Source of the DNA: Pectinophora gossypiella
Taxonomy: Eukaryota; Arthropoda; Insecta; Lepidoptera; Gelechiidae
Direction: 5' to 3'
Length of the DNA stretch: 64,000 nt
Assembly (NCBI RefSeq): GCF_024362695.1
Contig: NC_065406.1
Coordinates: forward strand, 17,069,545 to 17,133,544
Part shown: positions 31,453 to 43,017 of the stretch, piece after piece
Position numbering within the stretch: the stretch's first letter is position 1
How the letters are laid out: each line of letters begins with the position of its first letter
Notes under the pieces: model-generated
Told to the model about the DNA's origin: nothing
The model's database searches: none
Seen by the model: the letters and a program-made list of their open reading frames with translations, nothing else
Position numbers and translations under genes: made by a program

Positions 31453-31772
31453 GACCTCCGTGGTCCAGTGGTTGAGCGTTGGGCTCACGATCCCGATGTC
31501 ACAGGTTCGATTCCCGGTGGGGACATATCACAAAATTTACTTTGTGGTCCTTAGTTTGGTCAGGACATTACTGGCTGATCACCAGATTGTCCGTCAATAA
31601 GTTGATCCGTGCTTCGGTAGGCACATTAAGCCGTTGATACCAGTTACTAATTACTGATGTAAATAAGTAGTCGTTACATGAGCCATGTCAGGGGCCTTTG
31701 GCGGCTCAATAGTAACCCTGACAACAGGGTTGATGAGGTTGGTACTCCACCTCACAACCCACATGATAGAAA
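31453..31772 (+). mobile_element. SINE-A, full-length with target duplication
   Basis: Head ACCTCCGTGGTCCAGTGGTT, B box GGTTCGATTCC, core (GATCCGTGCTTCGGTAGGC) and tail CACAACCCACATGATAGAA. The direct repeats AATCATGTATAC (31441-31452) and AATTATGTATAC (31773-31784) flank it. Confidence 0.85.
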
Positions 31773-31959
31773 AATTATGTATACAGTCAGAATAACTCAC
31801 GATAATTAACTTGAATGTAGTATAGGTACCTGTCTACTGATACACTCATATTATTACAGTATAAATTGAAGACGGTACTAATCTCTCTATTAGTAAGGAT
31901 TATCTTCACTACGCAAACAAACATAATGGTTTTCGGCTGTAACAACATAAGCTCACGAC

Positions 31960-32095
31960 TATATCCCAATGGGGTAGTCAGAGGTAGTCAGAGCCATCGT
32001 AACATGAATACTCACAGCTCAGCTAAATACTCACAGCTCACCGAGCTTTCTATTAGATCAACATGAATTGGTGAGCCATATCGCCGACTTTATAA
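31960..32095. repeat. Dispersed repeat R, second copy
   Basis: ATGGGGTAGTCAGAGGTAG, a local duplication of ATACTCACAGCTCA, then CCGAGCTTTCTATTAGATC. Matches 5040-5150. Confidence 0.5.
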
Positions 32096-32151
32096 CGGTT
32101 TTCGGTTTTAAAATAGGCAAATTCATGAAGCACGATATAATAATTGTTATA

Positions 32152-32688
32152 CAGTGAAACCTGGTTAAGTGATACATCAAGGGACCTGCAATGTCGTTTC
32201 ACCAGTGTCTCAGATATACAGGTATAAATAAATTTCTGTCTTATTTACAGAGGGTTCCATTAATAGAGGTGAGAATACAGGTTATTTCAGTTATACAGGT
32301 GCGATCATTAAATAAAATAACGTGTTATGTACCTATTTTTTCAAATAAACATCTGTATGATAGTAAAGCGAAACTAAAAATGAAGGTAATTGAAGCTCAA
32401 AATTTGTACTTACGTACTTGGAATTACGTGTGGAATTTGTGGGTAGAATAAGAATGAGTAAACAAACAATGTTATCTCAGTTACAGAGGTTTATGCATAT
32501 AAAATTTACTCGCTGTCTCAGTTATAGAGGTAACTATGATGATAAATCGAAAGAACGAATCCCAGATATAGAGGCTTACCGCGTCCCACTAACAGAGGTA
32601 ATTCAGTGCCAAAGTGTTGGGACCTCAGCATGAGTTCCAGTTAGGAGGTTTCTCACTTATCCAGGTCCCACTTAACCAAGTTTCACTG
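32152..32688. mobile_element. TA-flanked DNA element with reiterated terminal motif
   Basis: Inverted ends CAGTGAAACCTGGTTAAGTG and CACTTAACCAAGTTTCACTG are each bounded by TA, as in Tc1/mariner/pogo-type transposons. Eleven interior words resemble the inner half of the right end, all in the same orientation: for example CAGATATACAGGT (32211), CAGTTATACAGGT (32288), CAGTTACAGAGGT (32478), CAGTTATAGAGGT (32519) and CACTTATCCAGGT (32654). No transposase is encoded; the 86- and 71-codon frames inside are accidental by their repeat-derived content. Confidence 0.8.
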
Positions 32689-32734
32689 TACTTAGATAAG
32701 GTATTCAGGTATGACAACGTACTTGAACAACATA

Positions 32735-32900
32735 CATATTTCCCACCGGGGTAAGCAGAGACTATAGAATTCAATTTGCTTCGATCCTGACACACTTCTC
32801 TTGCTTCCTCCACACACATCAATCACTTCATACACGCACGCCGGTTCAGAGTAGATCGTATTAAAACTTTTCTAAGGACATCTCCAATTTGGTAATCGTA
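32735..32900 (-). repeat. LINE-T2 3' end, longest copy
   Basis: The minus-strand frame reads VEEAREVCQDRSKLNSIVSA then YPGGK and ends near 32735. The upstream part includes the TTCAGAGTAGATCGTA block. This VCQDRS-W-S-VSAYP-GK pattern is a LINE C-terminus; clade not assigned. Confidence 0.6.
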
Positions 32901-33781
32901 AGTCCTTTTCGGTCGGTACTTGTACAAAAAAAAAATCTTCAGCAACTTGTCATCGCATATATTTTATAAGTCTCATAAATTTCAACACAACTAACTGCAA
33001 CAAGACGTTCAAATGCGAGTGTGACGCACGCCCCGAGAGTTCCGTATAAAATCGTAAATTACCAAAGATAATCTAAAAGAAGGCTTTGACTTTGCCATTA
33101 GAAATAATTGTCTTCATTCATCGACATATGTCGCGATTATTCCACGTGGTTTTTGTAAGCTTGATTTAACAGCTTCAAAGGACCAAAGTAGTACTCGTAC
33201 CTAAGCATTAGATGTTAATTTTAACATAATATCACCAATCGTTTCAGAGAACAAGGGTCTTGATAGACATATGAACAGACTGATGGCTAACAAAACCATT
33301 TTTCCTTTTGAGGTATTCTTTTATGAAACTCATTTTCAAGTAAGTCCCTACAGGTTTAAAGATAATGTCAATCGGAAAGTATCAAGATTTGTGACGAAAA
33401 TAAACCTAAAATCTGTGCGAGACACAAAAAAACTCTTAAAACAAGATAATATTGGGTACAGAGTAAAAATAACTTTCATTCGAGATTAAGTAGAAAAAAT
33501 AGGCTGCCTTAGTCTGTATTTCTCCTTCAGAAGTTCAGTAGGTAAAATTTGTGGTTATATTTAAATACTAGATATTTTTTTTATAATAGCTTCTTTGTGC
33601 GGTTCAAATTAGGTCTGTCAAAGTACAGAAGTCAGTGTTGTGACGTTTAGTAGCATAGTGATGTATCAGTCGAGATAAGGTCGATTGATTCTGTTGTATC
33701 TAACATATCTACTTACAATTTTAAAATATTCAAGGCATTTGAGTACGTTTATGTAGTAAGAATGTTCCACCATTGGTTGTG
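32901..33781 (+). other. Unique sequence with a weak exon candidate
   Basis: At 33248-33342 a frame lies between TCGTTTCAG and CAAGTAAGT, which resemble an acceptor and a donor. It encodes NKGLDRHMNRLMANKTIFPF, then EVFFYETHFQ. No domain is recognised. The ending phase (0) would fit the frame at 40255, which is not strong evidence. 32,990-33,060 has a diverged piece of the dispersed repeat seen at 53670-54280. Confidence 0.2.
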
Positions 33782-33872
33782 ATGGCTTCACTTACCATCA
33801 GACTGGGTGAGGGCCCTCATCGCTCCCCATTTGTCCAGCTAAGTAGCTAATGCCATTTGCGAAAAAAAAAAT
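33782..33872 (+). repeat. LINE-J 3' end with poly-A
   Basis: CTCCCCATTTGTCCAGCTAA, AATGCCATTTGCG, then an A run. Short 5'-truncated copy. Confidence 0.65.
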
Positions 33873-33919
33873 CTTACCATGAGGTTGTGGAGAGATTACG
33901 GTGAATCGGGCAACTATTT

Positions 33920-34300
33920 TTTTTTTAAATAAAGAAGGCCGACAAGTGCGTGTCTCTCGCGTACTAAGGGTTACGAGGTAGGTTTCAGATTATTTGACTT
34001 AGCCGGTGAAAAACTAATAAAAAATTAATAATAAAATTACAATACAATACAATACAAATACACTAAAAAAAAAAAAAAAAAATTAATAAATTAATTAATT
34101 AATAAAATTATTTTATTATTGAACAACTAGATCCATCCATCCATAATTATCCATTATTTCATCCATCATTCATTCATAATTTAATCCATTATTTTATTTA
34201 TTGTCTCTATGCATCGACTAAGATCAGATGGACAGACGGACGGACAACAAAGTGCTCCTATAGAGGGTCCGTTTTTCTTTTTGAGATTCGGAACCCTAAA
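33920..34300. repeat. Dispersed repeat with A/T-rich simple sequence
   Basis: Left piece AAGAAGGCCGACAAGTGCG and right piece GGACAGACGGACGGACAACA then GATTCGGAACCCTAAAAAA match the two ends of the repeat at 53670-54280. Between them is simple sequence: (ATACA)n, an A run at 34065-34081, (AATT)n, and CATC-rich DNA at 34130-34180. Confidence 0.55.
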
Positions 34301-34699
34301 AAATTTAATTAGAAATATTGTTATATTTTTTGTGAATACAAAGTTACAGTACAATTATTTTGATTCATTTACTCTCACTACCCCATTCATTTTATGATGC
34401 CATGATATAAGCGTAAACCAAACTGAAGTGAAATTCTTACATTTTTAAAGTTCGATTCATTATCATAACTGTCCAAAGCCGAGCTGAGCCTTAATCAAAA
34501 ACTCGTCTGATCTTTTGTAGAAGTCGTTTAAATGAAATAAAAAAGAGTTTTAAAAATTGTTTTTAGAATTCTATCGAGAAATGAAATGAAAGAAGAAATT
34601 ATTATACGGAACACGACCATTATTTATAACAAGGTTGCACTTTCAGCTGTTTTTGATACGAAGTCTTAAGACAAGATGGACATTATTATGATTTTAAGT
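34301..34699. other. No gene seen
   Basis: AT-rich. A LINE-T1 scrap (GATACGAAGTCTTAAGAC) is at 34656-34690. Confidence 0.4.
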
Positions 34700-34962
34700 C
34701 TTCTTCTATCGTGTGAGTTGTGAGGTGGATTACCAACCTCATCAACCTTGGTGTTGGAGTTATTAGTGAGCCACCAAAGACTCCCTGAGATGACTCATGT
34801 AACGACTATGCATCAGTAAGTAGAACCCGGGACCAACGGCTTTATGTGCCTTTCAAAGCACGGATCATCTTACTTACAGACAATGTATCCCCACTGGGAT
34901 TTGAACCCGGGTTCTCCGGATCATGTCGGACTGCTCAACCACTGGACCATGGAGGCTTGACA
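34700..34962 (-). mobile_element. SINE-A, nearly full-length
   Basis: Tail CTTCTATCGTGTGAGTTGTG through the core to the head (CTCAACCACTGGACCATGG on the plus strand). Internal deletion between core and B box. Confidence 0.75.
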
Positions 34963-35194
34963 GGTGACCAACACATCCCCCATGTCCATTTTGTTCGAAA
35001 GGGCACCCTCTTTCGGATTTTAAAAACATGATGCTAGAAGAAGATAAGCAACTGATCATGTGCTATATAGGTCTGTCAGGACTGCCCGATGAGTAATGTC
35101 TCGGATATTTTTGTTGATGCTCGCTTCAACTGCTTTTACGCGGCAATATAAGGAAGTCATGCACGTCTCCGGTGCGAAGGGTGCGACATAGTGG

Positions 35195-35400
35195 CAACGT
35201 CGCCCCGACTGGTATTATCGAATGTACTTTGACGTGCATGTTTTGTTTTCTTTTTCTGTAGCCCTCCCCCTTCTCTTTCCAACCCTCCTTGTCTTGGGCA
35301 TCGTTCTGCCAAGTGTGCCAGAAGGCGTCCAGCTCGTCCCTCCACCGTCGTCGACGACCCTGTGGGGACCAATCAGATGCTTGCATGTTACAGCATTTAA
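35195..35400 (-). pseudogene. LINE ORF2 C-terminal remnant
   Basis: The minus-strand frame contains SDWSPQGRRRRWRDELDAFW, then HTWQNDAQDKEGWKEKGEGY. The GR-RRRWRDELD-F---W---A-D---W---GE-Y arrangement is a common non-LTR retrotransposon C-terminus, related in pattern to the RTE copy at 58497 (RWTDDL, AAQDR..W). After that the frame loses similarity (KRKQNMHVKV...), so the real end is probably frameshifted. 5'-truncated and dead. Confidence 0.65.
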
Positions 35401-35444
35401 TTCTAGAGAAGGTTACTAACATATAAAATAAGTTTGCAATCACA

Positions 35445-37739
35445 TATGAGTCAAACTGTTACTCGAAATTACAATTCTCGTTTGTTCAGTTTCAAAAAAC
35501 ATTTTACTGCCCACGTGAAACAGTCTGGATTCTTAAACTGAAACTTCCTCACCCATCCGCTATAAAAGCAATTTAGATAAACGCACCAGTACTTAGAATT
35601 ACCGTTTCCAAGAGCTAACGTTATAAATAAGTACCTCCACATACAAGCTTAAGTATCATCTGTCTTGTATATTGCCGAGTCTTAATACCACCTTGAGTAT
35701 AATTAATTAGTTGAACAAGGTCTTTAATTTACACCCGAGTAGTTTAATGTGTCAAGTTGTAGAGCTCTTTGAAGTCAAAATTTAAGTGCGGTCACAAGTT
35801 AGACGGTCATAAAGTGTGAATGACATACTTATTTGAAGTTACGTTTATTGCAAATATCTTCATAGATATTACTACTTATTCCTCGTCGCATATTGGTCTG
35901 AACGCGACGGCAAAGTCAATTTTTGTATATTTTTTCCAAACGATTTTTCAGAATCGACGTAAAAATAAATTGCCTTAGTAACCTGCTAAACGAATGCGTA
36001 TACCAAACACCTTTTTGTAAGACCCTCCTTAAAGCAACAACATACACAAATAGGCCGACTTGACGTTTTAGGGACAATACAATGCTGTCTAATAAACTGG
36101 ATATTGCTATGTCTTCTTCATTATTTTGTAAGTCATAACATGATTTAGCTATTTCCTTTCAAGGACTCCAGCTAGTTGTAGAGCTTTGGAAATATGACGA
36201 ATTTCTGCAACGTCATGGTATTCAGCCGAGTCATCAATATCGATTGACGAAATACTTGGGCCATTCACAAAGTAGAGTGACCTTAACAATCCGAGATTGA
36301 ACAACTCAAAGCTCCCAACAAAGGGTCATTCATACAAACCTTAGTAAAAGGGAATGTTGTAAGGACCTTTGTACAACAAAAGAAGTATGTAGTCGATTTT
36401 TCGAAGATATAATGGAAACCTCAGAAAGTAACTAATAGAAGAAATAGGGTATTAAATATGAAGAACAAGTAGGTTGGAAGCTTGGGTTTAGTATTGTTAA
36501 GTCGAGGAAAGAATAATCTTATTCTATTGATTATGATTACATTTCTTGGGAATATTTTCCTGTTATATTTTCTATTCTGTTACATGGCGTGCGTGCACGT
36601 AATTAACTGATAACTTTATTATAATAAAGCCGTATTTTTCTACAATGTAACCAAATTAATTGTATTTTTGATATCCTCCGTAGAACATTTTGAATCATTA
36701 TAAATCTTAATAAAAACACATGAGGAACAAAAAATGACTTTAGACATATAAATAATGTCAATAAGATACAAAACAACCGAAACAATTAAACCTGATTTAT
36801 TACTAAAACTACTCAACATCAAAATTCCTACAATCTCGTTAACTCAAATAAGGCTCTTACAATTTGTCTGACTACAGCGTTTTATTAAAGTTTTACCGTA
36901 CCTCAGGGAGCATATCTAGGCCCGCGTCTTCTAAAGATATATCAACAGCAAGATGGTCCACTAAACTGAGCCGTGACACCAAGTACCATGAAATTACTTT
37001 CTGTAAAATTTATGGGCAACATCTCGAATAGTTGCTCTCGGGATTACGGAGTTTTGAAACTGTTTTGTAGGCTGTAAATTCACTTATTTTATCGCCAAAC
37101 AAAGTTTTAGGCGAGCGCTCAGGAATATTGAAATGGAATGGAAACTGGACTAGTTGTTTTAGCGATTTAACGGCTGACAAATAAATCGAATTTCTACAAA
37201 TCCTTGTGAATTCGCCTTTTTTGTTACGAGTTTTGGGTGTGATTTGGTTAAAAAATAGGAGTACATTGCTAGTTTCTATTATTTATTTTTTAAATGTGAA
37301 GCACTGAAGCATACTTGGTTACATAAATTGCTCAGGAATATTAGAATGATAAGTAATAAAATGAAAATAATTTAATTAGTAAACTGAACACACAATACAA
37401 TTATAAGAAATATTGTATCATAGACCGCCGCATTGCGCAAGATTCTGACAATCTGACAAGAATAGCATAATTAGTGAGGTGAAAAAGTGACAAGTCGAGT
37501 TATTGACACCGACAACAAGCGTTCAAAAACAAAATAATGTAACCTATATAGAAGTTCAAACGAAAATACTAGCATTATTATATTATGTTTAAAATATTAT
37601 TAATATTGGCTATAATACTAATACTTGCTATTGGAGTCTTAAGATTAGTTACTATCTCCCTATGTATATCGGCTTTTACCACTATGTTCTTTATCCCGAA
37701 CTATCTTTGACAGTTGAACACAATCTTGATTTTCAGTTT
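35445..37739 (-). other. Unique sequence with two weak minus-strand exon candidates
   Basis: No repeat family detected in 2.3 kb, unusual for this window. (1) 37000 down to 36902: after TTTTACAG, a 33-codon frame KVISWYLVSRLSLVDHLAVD, ISLEDAGLDMLPE ending at GAG/GTACGG, in phase 0 at both edges. (2) 36322 down to 36149: PFVGSFELFNLGLLRSLYFV, NGPSISSIDIDDSAEYHDVA, EIRHISKALQLAGVLERK-stop, without a clear acceptor. In both places another frame is open too, so coding is unproven. No family recognised. Confidence 0.25.
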
Positions 37740-38020
37740 CACTTCATTAATAGGACTCGAATCTGATGGGATGATATCACCAAAGTATACTATTATTTTG
37801 TCATCCCTAGTTTTGTTAGAACATTGCTGGGTGATCACCTGTTTGTCCGAAAGTAAGATGATCCGTGATTCGGAAGTCATGTTAAGTAGCCGGACCCAGC
37901 TACTATTTACTTATGTTAATATTTTGTCGTGATATGAGCCATGTCGGCTCAACAGTAGTCTGACACCAGAGTTGATGAAGACGATTACTGATCTCACAAC
38001 CCACACGAGATAAGAAGAGG
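37740..38020 (+). repeat. SINE-A, degenerate
   Basis: CATCCCTAGTTTTGTTAGAAC, AAGATGATCCGTGATTCGG and the CACAACCCACACGAGATAAG tail. The head is not recognisable. Confidence 0.65.
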
Positions 38021-39607
38021 TATAATATAACTCAGCTGCTTACTCTTTCTGCCTAATAAGTTTTTGACAAAAAAAGGCTTGTATATTATGTAACTAAAGT
38101 GTTGCGATAGAACACAAAACATCGTCTTAAAAGATACGTCTCTTGAAGTCTTCCGACTGAATCCTCACTCGTTAAATTTTTCTCAGGCCGAAATAAAAAC
38201 GAAATACGAGCAAGAAATAATATCTCCCTTTGTTGTCGCAATATTTTCGTAAGTTATTGTGGATGGTACTAAAATCGTTTGCTTTTATGTTATTATTTAC
38301 CCGAAATAGGTGGCATGCCAGGCATAATATCTATTCATACAATTTTTGGTACACGCAATATTATATTTACTACATTGCCTTATCGGTTAGCTAGTTGTTT
38401 GACATTAGGCAGTAATTTAAGTTTATGTAAGCAACCATTTTCTACTATCGTTCTGATCTAACCTCAAATTTTCAGGTAATTTGCTGGAAATGTTGGTAAA
38501 ATTATTTATTGTTTTGTAAGATTTTATGTTGTGATATCATCTTATTAGTGGGTACTTATTATTATTTTCCCCAGGTATTACTAGTGCATTGAGTTTTGTT
38601 CATGTCTTGGAATTAGTAAATACAAATCCTCAGACTGTAATAACATACTTATAGAACATTTTTTACGTTCCATATTTTTACAAGACTAAAAAGCGGATGG
38701 AGTAATTAGAGTCCTCTTTTGCGGCTAATCAGAAGTCGATGGAGGGACTATTGTGTATGTTTAGTTCGTGAGACTAATATAATTATTGTCATCAAAAAGT
38801 CTTTTTAAAATCCGAACCCCATTACCATATTAACTATTGCGTCTAGAAATTTGGGCTGCATGAGAATATACATTTTGGCGACTTATAACTCTGCTCGCTC
38901 ATAGAACAGTTTTATATAACCATTATTTAGTGAACATAATTAGTAATCTTCTTTGATATAAACAGCAACATTATCACGATATTCGTCAGTTAACATTTAG
39001 TTAATGCTAAAAACTATATTCACACCAACATTAAAACAAGGAAAGATTCTAACTTCAAAACTTCCGTCTTGAAGCAGGAACTTTATACCTCTGTCTTTGG
39101 CTATAAAGTATAGTTACCAGAAACTAGATTTAGTCTTACCACGGCCATAATCCCGATATAAGTAGAGAATTCTACTCTAAATCATTGTGGGCTATGGCTC
39201 GTTACCTCCACATTTCCTTCCAATCGATATTTACGATTCCAACGGCTTCCTCTGCGACTATATACGTAGTTCCGGCTTCGACTGCGTTATGTGGAGCTAT
39301 TACAGCATTATGTTTGTATGTTCAAGGATTTACGCCACTGTTCAGTTTAAGCTTTGGTTTTGCTGTTAATCTGGCATTATTCTGAATTAAATTTTCTTTG
39401 TTCGATAATAACATTTAATTTATTTTTTATACAACGTAGTTAAATTGGTGTTCTACTTGAATTGAAATGATGTTTACTTCAATTATACTTCTCAGTGTTA
39501 TGAGACCAACGAGAGACCTCATCAATATTAAATGATCGTGAATATTATTTATTATATTCAAATGATATTGAGTCTGGTTGTTTTTAACATTGTTATCATC
39601 ATCTCAT
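38021..39607. other. Mostly unique, no supported gene
   Basis: A 66-codon plus-strand frame at 39185-39385 is hydrophobic; antisense to it an equally open frame (39 codons, ending before a GTAACG donor-like site at ~39208) reads NAVEAGTTYIVAEEAVGIVN. I cannot choose between them, and neither has a known motif. Confidence 0.3.
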
Positions 39608-39707
39608 TACATGGAACAGATTAAAGAGAAGGCGAACGTCGTGTCTTATAAGAAGGTGAAGGAATTGGTCTTTGATAGACAAGAATGGAGAATGCTACAC
39701 CGACAAA
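39608..39707 (+). repeat. LINE-E 3' end
   Basis: AAGAGAAGGCGAACGTCGTG through GGAGAATGCTACACCGACAA. It stops before the usual tail. Confidence 0.7.
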
Positions 39708-39869
39708 TCAAATTTCTGTTAAAATAGTCATGATGATCATCATCTCGATGTTATTATTATCTTTCAGTATTATTTCTCGAATGATATTAAAATCGAATTT
39801 ATTGCAAATGTGAGAAATATATACCTGACTTTATTATGACGAGTGTGACCTTTATAATTATGTATCAGT

Positions 39870-40192
39870 CATCATCTCCCTAGCATTGTCCCATTTTTCA
39901 CAGGGTCCGCTTATCTAACCTGAAGCTTTGACAGGTCCGGTTTTTTTTATAAAATCGACTGCCTGTCGTCTGACCTTCCAACCCGCGAAGGGAAAACCAG
40001 CCAAATATAGGTTAGGTCACATACCTCCAAAAGTGAATTTCTTGGGAATTTGGGTTTCCTCACGTTGTTTTCCTTCACCGCTGAGCACGTGATAATCATT
40101 TATGATGAAATGAATTCGATAACAAATTCAAACTTGCGTCTCTCAATGTGAGAGGCAAGCGTTCTGCCAAATAGGCTACCACGGTTCATAAT
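39870..40192 (-). mobile_element. SINE-B, full-length with target duplication
   Basis: Minus strand: tRNA-like head (AACCGTGGTAGCCTATTTGG), then the internal block around the ATCATTTATGATGAAATG region, tail to CTAGGGAGATGATG. Flanking repeats TAATTATGTATCAGT and TAATTATGTATCGGT (near 39855 and 40195). It sits just upstream of the candidate exon at 40255. Confidence 0.8.
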
Positions 40193-40254
40193 TATAATTA
40201 TGTATCGGTAATATATTAAAATAAATTGTAAGGCAATTTTATAATTTGTTTCAG

Positions 40255-40473
40255 GAATATCATTCTAAAATGATCACCGACGGAATTCCTTACCACTGTT
40301 ATTTCGGAAATTCTCAGAATTTCGTATTCTCTAGATCAATAACAAGATACTCGGAATTTTGGCGAAAATTATTTCGGCTGATCAGATTCAAACGACCCGA
40401 AATTTGTGCACGATTTGGATTAGATGGAGAATTCACTAATTTATTATTGAAATGGTACAAATGGTTAGGATGA
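40255..40473 (+). CDS. Candidate 3'-terminal exon, unknown protein
   Basis: After TTTGTTTCAG, a good 3' splice site, a 72-codon frame runs to TGA: EYHSKMITDGIPYHCYFGNS, then QNFVFSRSITRYSEFWRKLF, RLIRFKRPEICARFGLDGEF and TNLLLKWYKWLG. It is rich in aromatic and basic residues. AATAAA follows at 40612, 139 bases after the stop, a plausible poly-A signal. None of the window's repeat families overlaps it. An ATG at 40246 would lie upstream of the splice site. I recognise no domain. Against it: the antisense strand is also open for 55 codons, and the upstream exons were not found. Confidence 0.3.
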   Translation, partial: EYHSKMITDGIPYHCYFGNSQNFVFSRSITRYSEFWRKLFRLIRFKRPEICARFGLDGEFTNLLLKWYKWLG

Positions 40474-40611
40474 TAACGTTGGACATTTGCAAGTTTAAAT
40501 TGTATTAGATTTTGTAGACTATTGTTCCTGATTATTAAAATTAAGGTTCTTCCAATTTAACAGTTGGAATTTATCATTATTTGATAACTAGGAGAAAAAT
40601 TTACTAGGAGA

Positions 40612-40617
40612 AATAAA
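40612..40617 (+). promoter_or_regulatory. Possible poly-A signal of the candidate exon
   Basis: AATAAA at 40612-40617. In DNA this AT-rich the hexamer is common, so weight is low. Confidence 0.25.
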
Positions 40618-41589
40618 TGGTCTCTGATTTTTTTAAATAATATAGAACGAATTTAATTTTTTATCGCTTTTTACTACTCGTAGACTTCCATCTTATTTGT
40701 TTTAGATAAAGCGTACTTTAATAGAAAAGGTCAATTCGACTTTATGAGTTTTAATTAATGTTTGGATCATAGATAATTGAAATCACGTGTTTTCGAGGAT
40801 TTCTGCCCGGTTATTGGCAACACGCTTGCTCTCTATTACGTGGCTGTTAATACCCCTCTGCCTACCCTTTCGTGGCTATAGGCGTGAAGCCAAATATGTC
40901 TGTGTAGATAAATTACGCAATTCGCGTCATTCTAATTTCGTGTAACTGGCGTCATAAATATTGTGATAGACATGGAAAACTGACGCCCTGATCCCTATCA
41001 GGGTAGGCAGAGATGATAAATTATAACAACTAATCTCTTAGTCACTTTGAATAAACGTTTCCCCGTTTAAATCCAGCTACATCCAACCAACATTACTTAT
41101 CCACGAAATATCTAAATCCAAAAATCCTAAGCAATAATTTAGCTAACGACGTTTTCCAATCAAGGGGCCCCTTCTGAGCCCGCTTCGAATTAATCCTCTA
41201 AAGGTGACGGCATAAAACATGGGATTTACGGTCTGGGAACATTAGTAATATTAGGCAGACAAATTACTTAATTTTATAACAATATTTATTCTAATTAATA
41301 TTTATATAGAATTCCTGTTATATTTATTTTATCCTCATAGAAAAAAACAATATTTTATGTCTTTTTTTTTAAAAAAAAGGAACATCTAGAGCCGTGTGTC
41401 GAGGTTTTTCTTGCAGCTACTTTTCCCTGACTATACGGATTGTAAGAAACTGCAGTAGTTTTATGAGGATAAAACTTTCGATATGTATACGTATAATTAT
41501 ATAGATAATTTCAAATAAAAATAAAGAATTGTAATTCCCCATAAGGGATAGGCTTAGCCTATATTACTAACGTTTAATTTCACACGGCT
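40618..41589. other. No gene seen
   Basis: AT-rich. The block near 40850-40890 (TGCCTACCCTTTCGTGGCTA) pairs with 25340-25380. Runs of T and A at 41358-41381. Confidence 0.4.
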
Positions 41590-41670
41590 AAAGTCACGCC
41601 CGCAATACCTAATGGGCTGGGAAGAGCCAAAAGTTATCAAAGAAAACTTGCAGCAAATGATGAACCTCAC
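41590..41670 (-). repeat. LINE-T1 3' end, degenerate
   Basis: AAGTCACGCCCGCAATACCT, then GAGCCAAAAGTTATCAAAG. No tail kept. Confidence 0.5.
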
Positions 41671-41927
41671 GGTAACATCATCAGATTATTGTTAAAAAAA
41701 TCAACAATAGAACTATGTAAAAACTTTCAAAAATTCACGTTATAAATAAAAAAAAACCAGGAACGAACGTTTTTTAACGTGTGTGAACGGGTTTAAGCCC
41801 AGCAAAGTTCAGTCGAATTGTATGATTTATTTATTAATTTATTTGGATTCAATTTTCCTTGGCTGTCAGATACTTAAACCCACGTTCATCCCTGGTTTAT
41901 TTTTTATTTGTAAGGTGGTAAAAGATA

Positions 41928-42253
41928 TAAACTGCCTATATACGTCCCACTGCTGGGCACAGGCCTCCCCTCAATCAACCGGAGGGGGTATGGAGCATAC
42001 TCCACCACGCTGCTCCACTGCGGGTTGGTGGAGGTGTTTTTACGGCTAATAGCCGGGACCAACGGCTTAACGTGCCCTCCGAAGCACGGAATCATCTTAC
42101 TTTTTCGGACAATCAGGTGATTCAAGCCTGAAAAGTCCTTACCAAACAAAGGACAGTCGCACAAAGTGATTTCGACCATGTCCCCATCGGAAATCGAACC
42201 CGGACCTCCAGATCGTGAGCCTAACACTCTAACCACTAGACCACGGAGGCTGT
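41928..42253 (-). mobile_element. SINE-A2, full-length with target duplication
   Basis: Same head and core as SINE-A (minus-strand head GCCTCCGTGGTCTAGTGG) but a different tail: plus-strand GTCCCACTGCTGGGCACAGG and TGGAGCATACTCCACCACG. The perfect 9-bp repeats TAAAAGATA at 41919-41927 and 42254-42262 flank it. Confidence 0.85.
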
Positions 42254-42262
42254 TAAAAGATA

Positions 42263-42665
42263 AGCAATAAAATATTACGTTACGTTACACAAACTTGTAT
42301 GTAAATCAATTATTTTTCACATACTTACCCTACAAATCACCAAAGACGACTCTGAAAATTTGAAGCAAAACCCGAAAACCCGCGAAGGTCTAAATCAAAT
42401 ATCCACATAATTTATACATTTCTCTAACCAAGTTTATCTGATGATGAATGGCACAGGAAGGTCCGAGTCATTTGTAATGGTTTGACCCCTATTCTTCATT
42501 TTACTGGAGATATGGTGATTTTCACAGTGCCCTACGGTTTGATAAGCATTTGTGATTGAACTTGCAAAGGGTTCGGTGTTCGATAATGTTGATTTTTTAC
42601 TTTCTTTTTTTTCGGGGAAAACCCGCATGAAATCATAATTCAAAATTCGTTTATACATCCGCTGT
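42263..42665. other. No gene seen
   Basis: A 74-codon minus-strand frame at 42434-42658 has no recognised motif. Confidence 0.4.
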
Positions 42666-43017
42666 AGAGCCGTGGGAGCCCAGTTGGAAGTACGCTAACC
42701 TCTCAATTTGAGGTCGCAGGTTAAAATCCAGCACACGCCTAAACCAATGATTGTCGAATTTGTTCTCGAATTCATGTTTGGATCATAAATGATTATCACG
42801 TGTTCAGCGGTGAAGGAATACATCGAGAGGAAACCCACATTCCCGATAAATGCATTTTCGGAGGTATGTGACCTAACCTGTATTGGGCTGGTTTTCCTTT
42901 CGCGGGTTGGAAGGTCAGACGGGCAGTCGCTTGTGTAAAAACCGGACCTCTCAAATCTTCAAGTAAACGGACTCTGTGTAAAAACGGGATAATGCGAGGG
43001 AGATGATGATGATGATG
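42666..43017 (+). mobile_element. SINE-B, full-length
   Basis: Head AGAGCCGTGGGAGCCCAGTT, B-box-like AGGTTAAAATCC, the internal CGTGTTCAGCGGTGAAGG block and the terminal GAGATGATGATGATGATG. Confidence 0.8.

Noticed and set aside
31453..31530. tRNA gene (A and B boxes)
   Set aside because: The same head recurs many times joined to the SINE-A body and cannot form a complete cloverleaf, so it is a SINE head, not a tRNA gene.
32191..32633. 86- and 71-codon frames in the TA-flanked element
   Set aside because: They follow the reiterated non-coding motif and show no transposase signature such as a DDE/D triad or helix-turn-helix.
39185..39385. Plus-strand 66-codon membrane-protein exon
   Set aside because: The antisense strand is equally open, no splice acceptor fits well, and there is no motif.
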